The notes under the pieces: generated by a model
Database searches by the model: none
Told to the model about the DNA's origin: nothing
The model's input: the letters and a program-made list of their open reading frames with translations, nothing else
Translations under genes and position numbers: made by a program
In this document: piece after piece, positions 1 through 11,312 of the stretch
How the letters are laid out: each line of letters starts with the position of its first letter
Position numbering within the stretch: the first letter of the stretch is position 1
Assembly (NCBI GenBank): GCA_964017065.1
Contig: OZ024790.1
Span: 12,890,104 to 12,954,103, forward strand
Length of the DNA stretch: 64,000 bases
Direction: 5' to 3'
Source of the DNA: Haliclona indistincta
Lineage: Eukaryota > Porifera > Demospongiae > Haplosclerida > Chalinidae

Positions 1-1
1 A

Positions 2-1663
2 GTTCGTGCTTTTGGAACTGATGGCGAAAAAGCATTAGCCGATGGATTCAAACACGAATTTCGCTATGCCACACATCTCACTTGCTTTATTCATTTTCGA
101 AGAAACATCAAACAACAGCTACAAGAGCGTGGGTTTTCGCCTGATGCTATAGTGGAGATAATAGATGATCTGATGGGAACCCAGAAGGGACAAGTCTTTT
201 TCGAAGGGCTTGTAGATAGTGCATCTGGTACTCAATTCCAGCAAAAGCTGGCAATGTTGAAAGAACGCTGGCAAAAGTTTGATGGTGGTGAATCGTTTTA
301 TTTATGGTTATGTGAGCATAAAGTTGATATTATTGAGCAGACAATGCTAAAGGAAGTAAGAGAAGATGCTCATCTTGGGTGTCCACCAACTTCGTTTACC
401 ACTAATGCCAGTGAAACGATCAATTTTGTTCTTAAAAACAAGGTAGACTACAAGGAGTGCCAACTTGTCGAGTTTGTTCAGAAACTCAAACAGGTAGTTG
501 ATGACCAAGAGAAGGAGGTGGAAAAGGCCGTTATACAAAGGGGAAAGTATCGTTTTAAATCTCAATTTAAGCACCTTGAAGTTTCTGAGGTCCAGTGGTA
601 CAAAATGACTCCACAGCAAAGAAGAAAACACTTAGATCGTGTTGCACGTGCATCAGTCGGTAATGAGCCAAGTTATAGTGTGCCGCCTTCTCTTGCATCA
701 GACAGTAGTATGCCTGTGCTATCAGTAGATGTTCAACAAGCAGCAAATGAAATTGCAATTCCACTGGCATGCCTGCAGGGAATCTGGACGAAAGCTTCTG
801 AGTTACTGACAAGCACGGAAAACATAGTTTCTGCCCCAGGCTGTGATCCTGCAGCAAGGTTAGTAATTAGTCGTACAGGAAAGCGACCTCATCTTGTTCT
901 ACCAACCAAAGCAGGCTATAAATGTGACTCAGACTGTGCAAATTTTAAGGGCCTTGGAATCTGCTCTCACACTGTAGTGGTTGCTCATCTAAATGACCAG
1001 CTATTGCAGTTTGTCAAATCTCTCAAGAAGGCAAAAAAAAAACCGAACATGACAAGTCTTGCTTTGCATGGGATGCCAACTGGAACCGGAAGGAAGGGTA
1101 GCCGTCCACCTAGGAAACGTGCAAAACCATCAACATCCGATGTAGAACAAAGGGTCGAGCGACTTGTGCCAGAAACATCAAGTGTACCTTCTCCCTCTTT
1201 CACCAACTCTTCTACAGACTCGTTCCCAACAGGTACATATACTCCACTAATATTGCCACGCCCATACTATTCACCGTCTCCATTTGGTCAGCCATACCCA
1301 TCACCATATGCTGCACCTTTTCCTTCTGGTTCAGTATGTGGGCCCTCTCAAGAATCTCCCTTTACTCTGGTGTTTATAACAGGAAATATCTCTGTATGCT
1401 CTGGGTGCTCTGGTCGTTACTCAAAACCTGTTGTAGCTCCACACGACATTTGTGTCAAGCACACTGAAATGCGCAGATTTACACTCCCAGATGGAACGCC
1501 TAAGAATAAGTTCGCTCCTGCGTACTACCATGTTCACCTTCATTGCTTACAAATAAACTGGCCTTCGTTTCACGCAATGTCGCTAGTGATAGAACCAGAA
1601 GTCTACTCTCAACTGTCTGACTCACATCTAAATGTACTTCGCACTTTTGGGTGTTACATTTGA
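2..1663 (+). CDS. MULE-type transposase-like protein, 5' partial, with SWIM-like zinc finger
   Basis: The frame is open from base 2, so the gene starts before the window; 553 residues are visible and it ends at a TGA. Near the start a TDGE block followed about 20 residues later by a C-F-I-H motif fits the second half of a Mutator-like (MULE) DDE transposase core. The TNASETINF motif near residue 138 is where the catalytic Glu of that fold is usually found. A Cys/His cluster around residues 306-323 (C-x3-C, then C-S-H) resembles a SWIM zinc finger, common downstream of MULE cores. After it come a basic stretch, a Ser/Thr/Pro/Tyr-rich linker and a conserved-looking C-terminal region with CSGCSGRY and a His/Cys pair. 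The first catalytic Asp is outside the window. No stop or frameshift is visible. Domesticated gene or live transposon cannot be decided here. Confidence 0.6.
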   Translation, partial: VRAFGTDGEKALADGFKHEFRYATHLTCFIHFRRNIKQQLQERGFSPDAIVEIIDDLMGTQKGQVFFEGLVDSASGTQFQQKLAMLKERWQKFDGGESFYLWLCEHKVDIIEQTMLKEVREDAHLGCPPTSFTTNASETINFVLKNKVDYKECQLVEFVQKLKQVVDDQEKEVEKAVIQRGKYRFKSQFKHLEVSEVQWYKMTPQQRRKHLDRVARASVGNEPSYSVPPSLASDSSMPVLSVDVQQAANEIAIPLACLQGIWTKASELLTSTENIVSAPGCDPAARLVISRTGKRPHLVLPTKAGYKCDSDCANFKGLGICSHTVVVAHLNDQLLQFVKSLKKAKKKPNMTSLALHGMPTGTGRKGSRPPRKRAKPSTSDVEQRVERLVPETSSVPSPSFTNSSTDSFPTGTYTPLILPRPYYSPSPFGQPYPSPYAAPFPSGSVCGPSQESPFTLVFITGNISVCSGCSGRYSKPVVAPHDICVKHTEMRRFTLPDGTPKNKFAPAYYHVHLHCLQINWPSFHAMSLVIEPEVYSQLSDSHLNVLRTFGCYI

Positions 1664-2582
1664 GAACTTCTCCAGACTCGTGATTGACTATCTCAGATAC
1701 ACTATCATGAACATAATTATTATTGTGATCATATGCACACATTGAGACTCAAATCACATCATTATACAGTATTTGATTTGGCATTTAAAATTATGTTATG
1801 TACGTGTACTTACTCATGCGAGAAAGAGAGTGGAGATAGAACCGAGCTTAGCAACACTTCTCAAGGCAATCAATCCATAACTTGTGTGCTTATTCCAATT
1901 AGAGCCAAGTTACAAATTGTTGCGCAATACATATTTAACTTGAACAAAATTCATTATGCCAAGACAGTAGCAGAAGCACATAATAGCTTGAAGTTGCATT
2001 TGAGTATAGGGTGGGCAAATAACAGTTGTTCACTCACATTGCTAGATATGCATGTATCATAATTATAATACAGTTTGTGAAGCTGTAGACGGACATACAT
2101 GTTGCAGTCCGTTTCGACCTAATTGGGTCTCATCAGTACAGCGTATCACATTATGTGTGGGAACCTAGCTGACTGGATAAAAAAGAGACGGACGCACACC
2201 ATAAAACACATGCTAGTCAACTACGGGGCATGCACAATGACTTGTGTTCAGGTCATAATAATCATATTACGTATAGATAGAATAGCTACCACGAATGCAG
2301 GTGTGACTTTCCGACAATCAGAACCATGAATCCGCCGCCCGGGGCACTGCTGAGGCTCAGATGTACGTTGGACGTCTGTATAGGCGAGACAATGTTGAAA
2401 TCGGCCCATGACAGCTGTAGAACGTTCCTCTAGGACGGTGACTGCAAGGGCAGAGTGCCGTACGCACGGTAGGTAGGTTCTAGCTAGAACAACTCGATCG
2501 AGAACAGCGTGCGGGAGGCAAGATTGGGCGGGGTTAAAACGTCGACGGACACGCCTAGATTACACAACAATGCTATGACGTC
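1664..2582. other. No recognisable gene
   Basis: This stretch follows the MULE-like stop codon. Its small open frames have no recognisable motif or coding character. The first part may be 3' UTR. From about 2330 the sequence becomes more GC-rich, but I see no structure I can name. Confidence 0.4.
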
Positions 2583-2660
2583 ACTCAGTCCAGTCCACAT
2601 GCAGTCCAGTCCACCAGTCCAGTCCACTAGTCCAGTCCAGTGATTGTTGACCGCCAATAT
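2583..2660. repeat. CAGTCCAGT-rich block resembling one end of the 57.9-kb MITE
   Basis: CAGTCCAGTCCA-type motifs recur five or so times, followed by GTGATTGTTGACCGCC. The right terminal inverted repeat of the element at 57872-58330 ends in nearly the same way (CCAGTCCAGTGATTGATGACCGCC). The block is therefore probably a solo end or relic of that family. No second end was found nearby. Confidence 0.5.
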
Positions 2661-2943
2661 TCCAGGGGATCGCGCCTTCATAGTACTCCACCCCGTTCCA
2701 TGAACCACCTTTCTGGCTCTATTCGTTGCCTTACTGTACAATCCTCTAGTCGTGCTCACGTATCCAAGTGCGTTACTGCCGTCCCTTCCTTGCAAAGAAA
2801 GAACCCATGGAAAGACTCCTGCCATACGTGGTTCTTTAGCCACGCCTTCAACATTGATCACACCCACTAGTGTGGCTCATTACTATTCATGCATGTGCAT
2901 TATTATAATTTTGAACAATAAATAAATTATTAGTACTATTGCA
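2661..2943. other. No recognisable gene
   Basis: There is no coding signature. A CCCACTAGTGTGG motif near 2863-2875 resembles the ACTAGTGGG motif found inside the palindromic elements further on, but the rest of such an element is not visible. Confidence 0.35.
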
Positions 2944-3691
2944 TGATGGTGACACCTCTCCACTGCTCCACCATCTCCTTCTCCATCACAATCACCATGG
3001 TAACACGTGCATTATGTTCTATTATCACACCATCACTAGCTGACATGCAGTATACCATAGCTACGTACCATCCTCCGGATCCATTGAGGCACAGCAGAGT
3101 AGCCATCGGTATTAGCAGCTATCTACAAACTCAAAAACAGGAGTCAAATATAGCAATACAAGGAGCATGCATGGAACAATAGCTGACCGTTATATGTCGT
3201 GTGGAGGGTAGAATTTGCCGATGGCATTGACCTTCAGAACTTAGAGAAAGAGTCAAATATAGCAATACAAGGAGCATGCATGGAGCAATAGCTGACCGTT
3301 ATATGTCGTGTGGGGGGTAGAACTTGCCGATGGCATTGACCTGCAGAACTTAGAGAAAGAGTCAAATATAGCAATACAAGGAGCATGCATGGAGCAATAG
3401 CTGACCGTTGTATGTCGTGTGGGGGGTAGAACTTGCCGATGGCATTGACCTGCAGAACTTAGAGAAAGAGTCAAATATAGCAATACAAGGAGCATGCATG
3501 GAGCAATAGCTGACCGTTACATGTCGTGTGGAGGGCAGTACTTGCTACAGCTGGTAGTACTTGACCTAAAGTAGCAGCAATGAGAATGTGATGACACCAT
3601 AGTATAACACTGTGTACCATTATACACTGTTACCATGGTGATCGAGGAGGAGATGGTGATGGCGGAGCAGTGGAGAAGTGTCAACAGTGTG
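2944..3691. mobile_element. TIR-flanked non-autonomous element with internal 109-bp tandem repeat
   Basis: The left flank (about 2944-3020: CTCCACTGCTCCaCCATC then ATCACCATGGTAACA) reappears as reverse complement at about 3600-3691, giving imperfect inverted repeats of roughly 80-90 bp. Between them lie a unique stretch and the 109-bp tandem array. No coding sequence is present, so this is a MITE-like or fold-back element. Exact ends and target duplication were not resolved. Confidence 0.55.
3141..3540. repeat. 109-bp tandem repeat, about 3.7 copies
   Basis: The marker GAGTCAAATATAGCAATAC starts at 3141, 3250, 3359 and 3468, an exact 109-bp period with only scattered substitutions between copies. 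Short open frames on the minus strand here are by-products of the repeat. Confidence 0.95.
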
Positions 3692-4950
3692 TGTGCATGT
3701 GTGTACATGGTGACCCACTACATGACCCATTACTGACTATACTATACACTACAAGTATGTTACTCCTCACAGCTGTCCTCATGCTATGTGCTAGCTGATG
3801 GGGGTCACATGGCTTAATACTGTAAGCTAAGAATATCCACATAATTTATAGAATTGTTAAGATAAATTAAAAACTTGCATCACCAAGCTGCTGGAGTGGC
3901 TCACAAGCAGTGTGTTAATTAGTGGGATAGATGGGATGCTGCTGCTGATGGTGTGGTTTGGCTGGGATCACAGCTGTGATGAGAGGGAGTAGCTTTCAAG
4001 CACCAGAGGGAGTCAGTGGTTACTGGATGAGTAGCAGACTAGGCAACATGTCTGACCCTTGTGACTCAAGCTGCCCTGTAGAGAGAGAGAAATATAGCCA
4101 TTCAGGCAGTTAATGATGTATCTGTAGCTGTGTTTGCATGAATAACTGCAGTAAGAGACAGAGAAGCACAATTTATGATCAGTAGCAAGTCAGGTCCGCA
4201 CCACCGTGGCATGATGATCCTGTAGAGAAGGAGAGACAATATGGTCAGCACACATGCTACACACTAGGGGAAGATACTCCAAATCAGAAAGAAAGAAGAA
4301 TATGAAGTCAATAAAGTATAACCAAGTCGCGCAGATGAAGAAGAGGTCAATAAGTGCTGAAGGACCACAAGCAAGGAAGTTAAGAGCGATAAAGAAAGAA
4401 GCGTCAACAAGAACCGTTGACAGCGACAAAGAATAGAAAAAAAGAAAGGCGCCATTAATTTTGGTGAACGCGAGTGACTCGGAGCGGCAAGGTGACCTGC
4501 TGCAGGTAGGAAATATTTGGTAGCCTGCTCGGGTGGTAGGACTGAAGGAAAACAGACAACAAACCCGAACTGTATGTGAGTGTGTGTACGTAGTCACTCA
4601 CTCACGGTGTCAGGGTTCACGCCATAGAGACGCGGTGTGCTGGCAGCAGATGATGGCGAACTGAGTCGAAATCCTCGATTTATGATTGACGCTCGGCAGA
4701 AGGGATATGACTTCGATTTATAAATAATGCGGTAGTTTGAAAATGGCGCTGTTTTCTTCCCGCGCTCCGTACACAGCTAGTATGCGAGATTACCGCCAAC
4801 CGGATACTAAAAGAGCGACCCATTCACGAGTACAGAGAGCTGTGACCATAGATTTATTATCGCACTGAATACAGCCTGCTGTATTTCTACAAAATCATTA
4901 TTCAGCCGTAGTATACAACGCACACTTGTCAGCACGACCTACTGTACCCT
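3692..4950. other. No recognisable gene
   Basis: Both strands carry only short frames (up to 135 codons) of low-complexity composition and no family motif. Purine-rich stretches occur near 4280-4450. I cannot assign a function. Confidence 0.4.
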
Positions 4951-5499
4951 TCCATGTAGAACCGTGGGCCGCTCAACATCTTAGCAAAGTAGTTTAGACA
5001 ATAGATTATGCATAGTAGAGTGGAACAAGTCTGCTTTTGGAATTGTTGAGTCACTCAACCAAATTCTACGCCAGTGTGAATACTGCATTGCAAATTGCAT
5101 TGGAATGAATATCAATTAGAAGCACTGTTGCTTTCAATGTAGAACCGTGGGCCCCTCAACATCTTAGCAAAGTAGTTTAGACAATAGATTCGGCATAGTA
5201 GAGTGGAACAAATCTGCTTTTGGATGTGTTGAGTCACTCAACAAAATTCTACTCCAGTGTCAATACTGCATTGCAAATTGCATTGGAATGAATATCAATT
5301 AGAAGCACTGTTGCTTTCCATGTAGAACCGTGGGCCGCTCAACGACTTAGCAAAGTAGTTTATACAATAGATTCTGCATAGTAGAGTGGAACAAATCTGC
5401 TTTTCGAAGTGTTGAGTCACTCAACAAAATTCTACGCCAGTGTCAATACTGCATTGCAAATCGCATTGGTATGAATAATCAATTAGAAGCACTGTTGTT
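4951..5499. repeat. 183-bp tandem repeat, three copies
   Basis: The block TGTAGAACCGTGGGCC recurs with a 183-bp period (units start near 4951, 5134 and 5317). Each unit also holds GTTGAGTCACTCAAC, a short palindrome. The last copy runs directly into the first 20-bp minisatellite block, so the minisatellite starts at the edge of this array. Confidence 0.95.
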
Positions 5500-5797
5500 G
5501 GTTATCAGTGGTAATTGTTGGTTATCAGTGGTAATTGTAGGTTATTCTGGGTTATTGTTGGTTATTCTTGGTTATTGTTGGTTATTCTTGGTTATCGTTG
5601 GTTATCAGTGGTTATCGTTGGTTATCAGTGGTTATCGTTGGTTATCAGTGGTTATTGTTGGTTATCCGTGATTATCGTTGGTTATCAGTGGTTATCGTTG
5701 GTTATCAGTGGTTATTGTTGGTTATCAGTGGTTATTGTTGGTTATCAGTGGTTATATTTGGTTATAAGTGGTTATCTTTGGTTATCAGTGGTTGTAT
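5500..5797. repeat. 20-bp minisatellite, block 1 (GGTTAT orientation)
   Basis: About 15 copies of GGTTATCAGTGGTTATTGTT and variants. This is the only substantial block in this orientation on the + strand; later blocks show the reverse complement. All three frames are free of stops, which creates spurious hydrophobic frames of V-I-V-G-Y-Q-W-L type. Confidence 0.95.
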
Positions 5798-6219
5798 CCC
5801 ACTGCGTGGGCGTATCAAAGGCACCGCCAGCACAATATATTCCATACCATGGCGGTATGTAATATATTGCAGTCCTAGGGCAATATGTATATATTACCCT
5901 AGGACTGCAATATATCCCATATTGCACTCGGCCTCGCACATCGCCAGGTTGCAGAAATTGTCCGAAGGAACAGACCAATCTGCAAACTGGCAATAGCAGC
6001 CCCCCAAAAATTAATATGGTACAGTATTGACCACGTGAACAACAACATTTGGCAGGAGTGGTATCCTACCGGAAGGTACTCGGCTGCTAATGCTCACGCC
6101 TTAATATACCCTTTCAAATTTTTCTTACTAGTGGGTATCAACCACAATAAATAATTATCACAATAATGAACTAACACTACAGGTGTTCAAGTGATACTGT
6201 CCAGTGTTCATAGTGAAAG

Positions 6220-7065
6220 TCACTTGCCAGTGCTCTGAGACTGAGGTGATTGCATGATGTTTACCACCATAGATTGTGGAGCAATCTGGATGCTGCATTC
6301 ATTCAGTCCAGAAAACATTGAACCCAAAAGTCCAGCTCCTGATGTCGTCATTTCTTTCTTGTGTTCGTACACCTCACTACGTGAATGCAACTCTTCAGAA
6401 AAAGAGCATCCTGGTTGACTCATTACGCTCGAGACAGCTTGCAATTGGCTCTGTGTAGGTCTCTCATAAACTTCAAGCGCTTTGCTAGATCTATGTCCCG
6501 TGATCCCCTTGATGATCTTCTCTGGGACACCCGCAGTGAACAAGGCTGAAGCACCTGTAGCTCGTAGACTATGGTTTGACCGCTTCTCGAGGCCAGCATC
6601 TTCGCAGCATCTTCTCTGGGACACCCGCAGTGAACAAGGCTGAAGCACCTGTAGCTCGTAGACTATGGTTTGACCGCTTCTCGAGGCCAGCATCTTCGCA
6701 CATGAGCTCCACATATTTACTAAGCAGATTCTTTCCGACTGGTACTAAACAAGGCCGACACTCCACCACAAATCTTGCTAACCAAAAAAAAACACATCTG
6801 GTGGACACTCTAACAAATCTGGTGGACACTCGCCTTCCTCCTCTGTTGGTCTAGCCTTGCGCCATTCATTGAATACACGAACAGCCCAGTCTGTGTTCTT
6901 CGATGTGTTGGCTGGAGTATATCCTTCGCATACAGATGACATTTCCTCCAGTGGCAATGGACTAGCAAAGCGACCCTTTCCCTTGCCCTTTCCCTTGAGT
7001 GAAAGAGACAAGCGTGGTTTCTTGTTAGGAGGATCTGGAGGATTGTTCTCTTGGTTGTCGTCCAT
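6220..7065 (-). pseudogene. Crypton/ZMYM-type tyrosine recombinase, decayed
   Basis: On the minus strand the N-terminal part has a Lys/Pro-rich leader and then NTDWAVRVFNEWRKA, like the N-terminal helical (SAM-like) region of Crypton-type recombinases. The C-terminal part has HSLRATGASALFTAGV, then GHRSSKALEVYER, giving the H-x-x-R, H and Tyr signature of a tyrosine recombinase catalytic core. The middle of the core is missing, and a 94-bp tandem duplication (6515-6702) shifts the frame through the HSLR block, so the gene is dead. The start codon lies about 90 bp from the long palindrome, the same geometry as the two other relics in the window. Crypton-derived DUF3504/ZMYM-type proteins are the closest family I recognise. 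Confidence 0.7.
6515..6702. repeat. 94-bp tandem duplication inside the recombinase pseudogene
   Basis: The segment beginning ATCTTCTCTGGGACACCCGC at 6515 is repeated at 6609, a period of 94 bp. Because 94 is not a multiple of three, the duplication breaks the reading frame. The two copies are nearly identical, so the event is recent relative to the decay of the gene. Confidence 0.9.
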
Positions 7066-7154
7066 CTTGTCTTGGCAATAAGCACATGGGTTACTAAATA
7101 TAGCAACGCTCTAAAAATAGACGTGGAATACGCCCACGCAGTCGAATACAAACA

Positions 7155-7292
7155 TGTTAAACAACGGTCCCTCGGGCAGTATGGAATATTCACTCGTGCA
7201 ATTTAATTAGAGCCCTCGGGCCTGCGGCCCTCGGGCTCTAATTAAATTGCCCTCGTGTATATTCCATACCGCCCTCGGTACCGTTGTTTAAC
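7155..7292. repeat. Long palindrome, arms about 60 bp
   Basis: GTTAAACAACGG at 7155 pairs with CCGTTGTTTAAC ending at 7292. The arms meet at a GC-rich centre GGGCCTGCGGCCC. It could extrude a long hairpin and sits about 90 bp upstream of the recombinase pseudogene start. Confidence 0.9.
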
Positions 7293-7325
7293 TAGTACTT
7301 ATTGTTGGTTATCAGTAGTTGTACC

Positions 7326-7645
7326 ATAGGAAGCCATATTTTCAAAGGCACCGCCAGTGGTATATTTCAGATATACCATGGAAAGTCAAATGATTTCCTG
7401 TGGAATAACTATATATTCCACGGTTTATCATGTGATTTCCTGTGGTATATCTGGATATTCCACGGGAAGTCACATGACTCCCACTGGGCAAAAAAGATCA
7501 TAGAAATGATCTACCTTCCAGAGAGAAAAATAGGAAGGGGTGAGAGTTGCGAGTCAACCTCACCAGTAAACTATAAAGAGTGCGCAAGCCGCCCTTATTT
7601 ATCCTATAGAAACCTACAGACATCAGTGGGCCTTGTGGTTCCAAC
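7326..7645. mobile_element. Short element between minisatellite ends, related in inverted orientation to 39122-39437
   Basis: It runs from GTACCATAGGAAGCC, TCAAAGGCACCGCC and a set of short AT-rich inverted repeats (TTTCCTGTGGAATA type) to CCTTGTGGTTCC. The same series occurs as reverse complement at 39122-39437. Left flank is GGTTATCAGTAGTT and right flank AACAATAACCACTCATAACC, so minisatellite units form inverted termini here. No gene. Confidence 0.6.
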
Positions 7646-7800
7646 AATAACCACTCATAACCAACAACAACCACTGATAACCAAGAATAACCAACAATAA
7701 CCACTGATAACCAACAATAACCACTGATAAGAAAGATTAACCACTGACAACCAACAATAACCACTGATAACCAACGATAACCACCAATTACCACTTATAA
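7646..7800. repeat. 20-bp minisatellite, block 2
   Basis: Seven to eight copies of the ATAACCACTGATAACCAACA family. The sequence closely matches positions near 15490-15615, pointing to block duplication. Confidence 0.9.
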
Positions 7801-8656
7801 CTAGGCACCGAAGGTGCTTATGCCTCGGTGGAATGTTATGCATACATGCCTGTCTGACTAAATCAGTGCACTGAACTGAAATACACAAGCAGTAATGAAA
7901 GTCTCCTGTTGCTAGTTGAACACTATGTTAGCTTATAAAATCATCGCACACTTCTTGCTATTCTTACTACTACTGAAAACATGCCCACACACGTTGCATA
8001 CAGACTTCCTGCAGTGTAGAACATACACAGCAACAAACTGCAGCTATTATACCTTTCTGTACAATGCAGTACAATATTTATGCAATCAGAAGCCAATCAG
8101 TGCTGACCACTAATTCAACTGGGCGTGTCTATAATGTTCAGTTCGAGTGCAGGGCACTACAGCACACAAGCGAGATAGCTTGCTTACACAATTTCTCTGG
8201 ACCTGTGCTGCTATCCTGTAGTAAATTCTAACCTATCAGCTTCTAGGCAGTCAACTGTGGACAGCAAGTTTGCCTCCAGTGGAGAAGTCCAGATCGCCAG
8301 CAACGGTAAACAAATAGCGCCATAACTCACGAACTAAGCTTCATATAAAGTTTTCACATGTTGGAAAGCGAGATAATACCGTGTTCTATACTTGCATTGG
8401 TAGTTTCAGAGCTTAATTTTCAACGTGCGCTACAAAACCGAACCAGCCGTGAGCAATTCACATGGTAACTTACGCACTAAGCTTTAAAATTAAACTTCTG
8501 AAAATTCAAATCCGAGAAAGTATCGATTTCTACCTGTGTTGCTTGTTTCAGCGATTAGTTTTCAGCGAGCTAAGAGAAATCGTTGCCGGAATGACTGACT
8601 GACAGAATGACACCACGACTACTGTATGCCTCGTGGCTCCGCCCACCGAGGCATAA
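7801..8656. mobile_element. Unclassified sequence bounded by ATGCCTCGG/CCGAGGCAT inverted repeats
   Basis: The left edge has TTATGCCTCGGTGG. The right edge has TATGCCTCGTGG, CTCCGCC and CACCGAGGCATA, itself a small palindrome (about 8626-8655). Between them there is no convincing gene. Being set between two minisatellite blocks, it is probably another insertion; ends and target duplication are not resolved. Confidence 0.45.
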
Positions 8657-9659
8657 TCAACAATAACTGATAACCAACGATAACCACTGACAACCAAAGA
8701 TAATCACAAATAACCAACAATAATCACAGATAACCAAAAATAACCACTGATAACCAACCATATCCACTGATAACCAACAATAACCAAGAATAACAACTGA
8801 TAACCAACAATAACCACTGATAACCAACAATAACCACTGATAACCAACAATAACAACTGAAAACCAACAATAACCTACGATAACCACTGATAACCAAAAA
8901 AAATCACTGATAACGAACAATAACCACTGATAACCTACAATAACCCTTGATAACCAACAATAACCACTGATATCCAACAATAACTACTGATAACCAACAA
9001 TAATCACCGATAACCAACAATAACCACTGATAACTAACAATAACCACTGATAACCAACAATAACCACTGATAACCAACCATATCCACTGATAACCAACAA
9101 TAACCAACAATATCGACTGATAACCAACAATAACCAAGTTTAACTACTAATAACCAAGAATAACCACTGATAACCAACAATAACCACTGATTACCAAACA
9201 TATCCACTGATAACAAACAATAACCAACTATATCCAATGATAACCAATAATAACGAAGAATAACCATGAATAACCACTAATAACCAACAAAAACCACTGA
9301 TAACCAACAATAACCCCGGATAACCTACAATAACCGCTGATAACCAACAATAACCTCTGATAACCAACAATAACCACTGATAACCAACAATAACCACTGA
9401 TAACCAACAATAACCACTGATAACCAAGAGTAACCAACGATAACCACTGATAACCAACAATAACCACTGATAACCAACGATAACCAAGAATAACCAACAA
9501 TAACCAAGAATATCTAACAATTACCACTGATAACCAAGAAAAACAACTGATAACCAACAATAACCACTGATAAGCAACGATAACCGCTGAGAACCAGCAA
9601 TAACCACTGATAACCAACCATAACCACTGATAACCAAGAATAACTACTGATAACCAAGA
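8657..9659. repeat. 20-bp minisatellite, block 3
   Basis: About 50 degenerate copies of ATAACCACTGATAACCAACA. The block ends exactly at the TTAA target of the element that follows, and its last 100 bp match 26300-26441 closely. Confidence 0.95.
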
Positions 9660-10745
9660 TTAAGGTGGTATGGAAGCGAAGGTGTGAATTTGGAAGAATT
9701 TTTTTATTTATGTATAATTTCTGAAACATAAAATACTGTGCAAGTTGGAGTTATTATAATGGTTGTTTGAGGTGTGTAGCATGCAATCACAAAACAAGAA
9801 GAGGTCCTGAGAATTAGTGTTCATATTATGGCGCTTCAGATACACCCACTGTATTTGTTAATTCTTCTCAAAGCTATTGCCAGAAGCACTGTATGCCAGT
9901 ATATTGAATAGAATTCTATGGAGAACGCCAAGGGCTAACTTTTCAGCAGAGGCCGCAATTGGATCGCCCTTTAGTATCCCGTAAGGCAGCAAAGAAGCAA
10001 ACTTGGCTCGCTTTCCTACAAAGACGCCAGTAGGAGCCTACGAAGAGCGTGGAACTGCGGCTTCTGGCCAAAAATTTAGCACGCTAGTGTACTAGCGGGG
10101 AATCAATTCTTACCTGACAGTGCTGTTCGGTAGAAAAGTTACCATACTCTTTGTGCACGCTACACGCAGTGGCTACATTATACACGGCCTTAGTCAGACT
10201 TTGTGAAAATACATCATTTGTTTCGTGACTCGACACTCTACAGTAACCTTCTGAGTCATTCTGACCTCCACAAGCCCCACTAGACGCCGTCAGAACCGCA
10301 GCACAACCTAGCCGCGACCGCAGTGCCCCGCCCTAGCAACGCGTCCACAAATTATGAATAATATTAACATACACGTGCGATAAAACGTACCGCGAACGAT
10401 CTTGGCTGCAACGTGTTGTAGCGTCACCTGTTGGCTGTAAAAGCTTTAGTTTAGTCTTTGTACAGCTTCTTCTAGCCCAAGACTTGGACTGCGGCTGCAC
10501 TAACACCACAGAGACGTTGTACTTACGTATACAGATTATAGGTCGCGTACACGTAGTTAATTGTTATTGCATTCCATCGCCCACGCATAGCAACCAGTTG
10601 AGTAACATTTGTACAACAATATCTTAGCAACCAAGGAGTTTACTTCAATTTCCTTTGAGGATCCTATTTGTATGCACCAACTCTACAACATACTTTAAAA
10701 TGAAACAAATTGAAGAGGTCAAATTTCGCTTCCGTACCACCTTAA
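9660..10745. mobile_element. TTAA-flanked piggyBac-like non-autonomous element, copy 1 (1086 bp with both TTAA)
   Basis: The ends are TTAAGGTGGTATGGAAGCGAA on the left and the reverse complement of TTAAGGTGGTACGGAAGCGAA on the right, so the TIRs are about 17 bp inside a duplicated TTAA. The interior holds no transposase. A near-identical element in opposite orientation is at 54719-55762. The uninterrupted target (ACCAAGATTAACTGCTGAT) occurs at 26431-26449 in a homologous stretch of minisatellite, which confirms insertion at TTAA. TTAA target choice is the piggyBac superfamily hallmark; the superfamily call is inference because no transposase is present. Confidence 0.85.
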
Positions 10746-10914
10746 CTGCTGATAACCAACGATAACCACTGATAACCAACGATAACCATTGATGACAAAC
10801 AATAACCACTGATAACCAACGATAACCAAGAATAACCAACAATAACCACTGATAACCAACAATAACTGCTGATAACCAACAATAACTGCTGATAACCAAC
10901 GATAACAACTGATA
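10746..10914. repeat. 20-bp minisatellite, block 4
   Basis: Eight to nine copies. It continues block 3 across the TTAA element, as the homologous unbroken stretch at 26442-26600 shows. Confidence 0.95.
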
Positions 10915-11312
10915 AGTAATATTTAGACCACACTAGGCGGTGCATTACGCGATATAATGCACGAGGGTGGGGTCAATAACGGTCGAGAACGCGTTGATAA
11001 TGCACGAGCCGAAGGCGAGTGCATTATCACGCGTTCGAGACTGTTATTGAGCACGCCCGAGTGCTTTATATCGCGTAATGCACCGCCTAGTGTGGTCTAA
11101 ACGTTTTAGACCATACCAGGTGACTTTCCGTCCGAATGCTTGCTATTTTGTTCACTTTGTTTACCTAAAAGTGTGCATTAATAAAGTGCGCGTTAATAAA
11201 AGTGTGCATTAAGAACTTAATCCACGAGGTGCATTAATAAAAGTGTGCATTAAGCTATTTAATGCACACTTTTTGAGCGATCTGATTGGTCGAAAGTCAC
11301 GTGGTATGGTCT
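10915..11312. mobile_element. Palindromic element, type TTTAGACC
   Basis: It begins after ATAA with GTAATATTTAGACCACACTAGG. A palindrome spans 10922-11101 with arms of about 85 bp (TTTAGACCACAC against GTGTGGTCTAAA). After it come repeated GTGCATTAATAAAAGT motifs and GTGGTATGGTCT, followed directly by AACCACTGATAACC. A shortened TTTAGACC-like end thus appears at both sides. No gene. Confidence 0.65.

Larger units (their letters stand above)
5798..7297. mobile_element. Palindrome-bearing element with decayed Crypton-type recombinase gene (copy i)
   Basis: The element lies between two minisatellite blocks. From the left it shows GTGGTTGTATCC, then TCAAAGGCACCGCC, a short hairpin (arms near 5865-5885 and 5893-5916), the motif ACTAGTGGGTA at 6127-6137, a minus-strand tyrosine recombinase pseudogene, and a long palindrome at 7155-7292. 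TACTTATTG then leads back into the minisatellite. The same order recurs at 25 kb and, without the recombinase, in several other elements. It is read here as a Crypton-like transposon family; that assignment is inference from the gene relic and the repeated architecture. Confidence 0.55.

Noticed and set aside
4190..4597. 135-codon minus-strand frame as a membrane protein gene
   Set aside because: Phe/Leu/Ser-rich low-complexity translation of a purine-rich strand, with overlapping frames on +; no motif.
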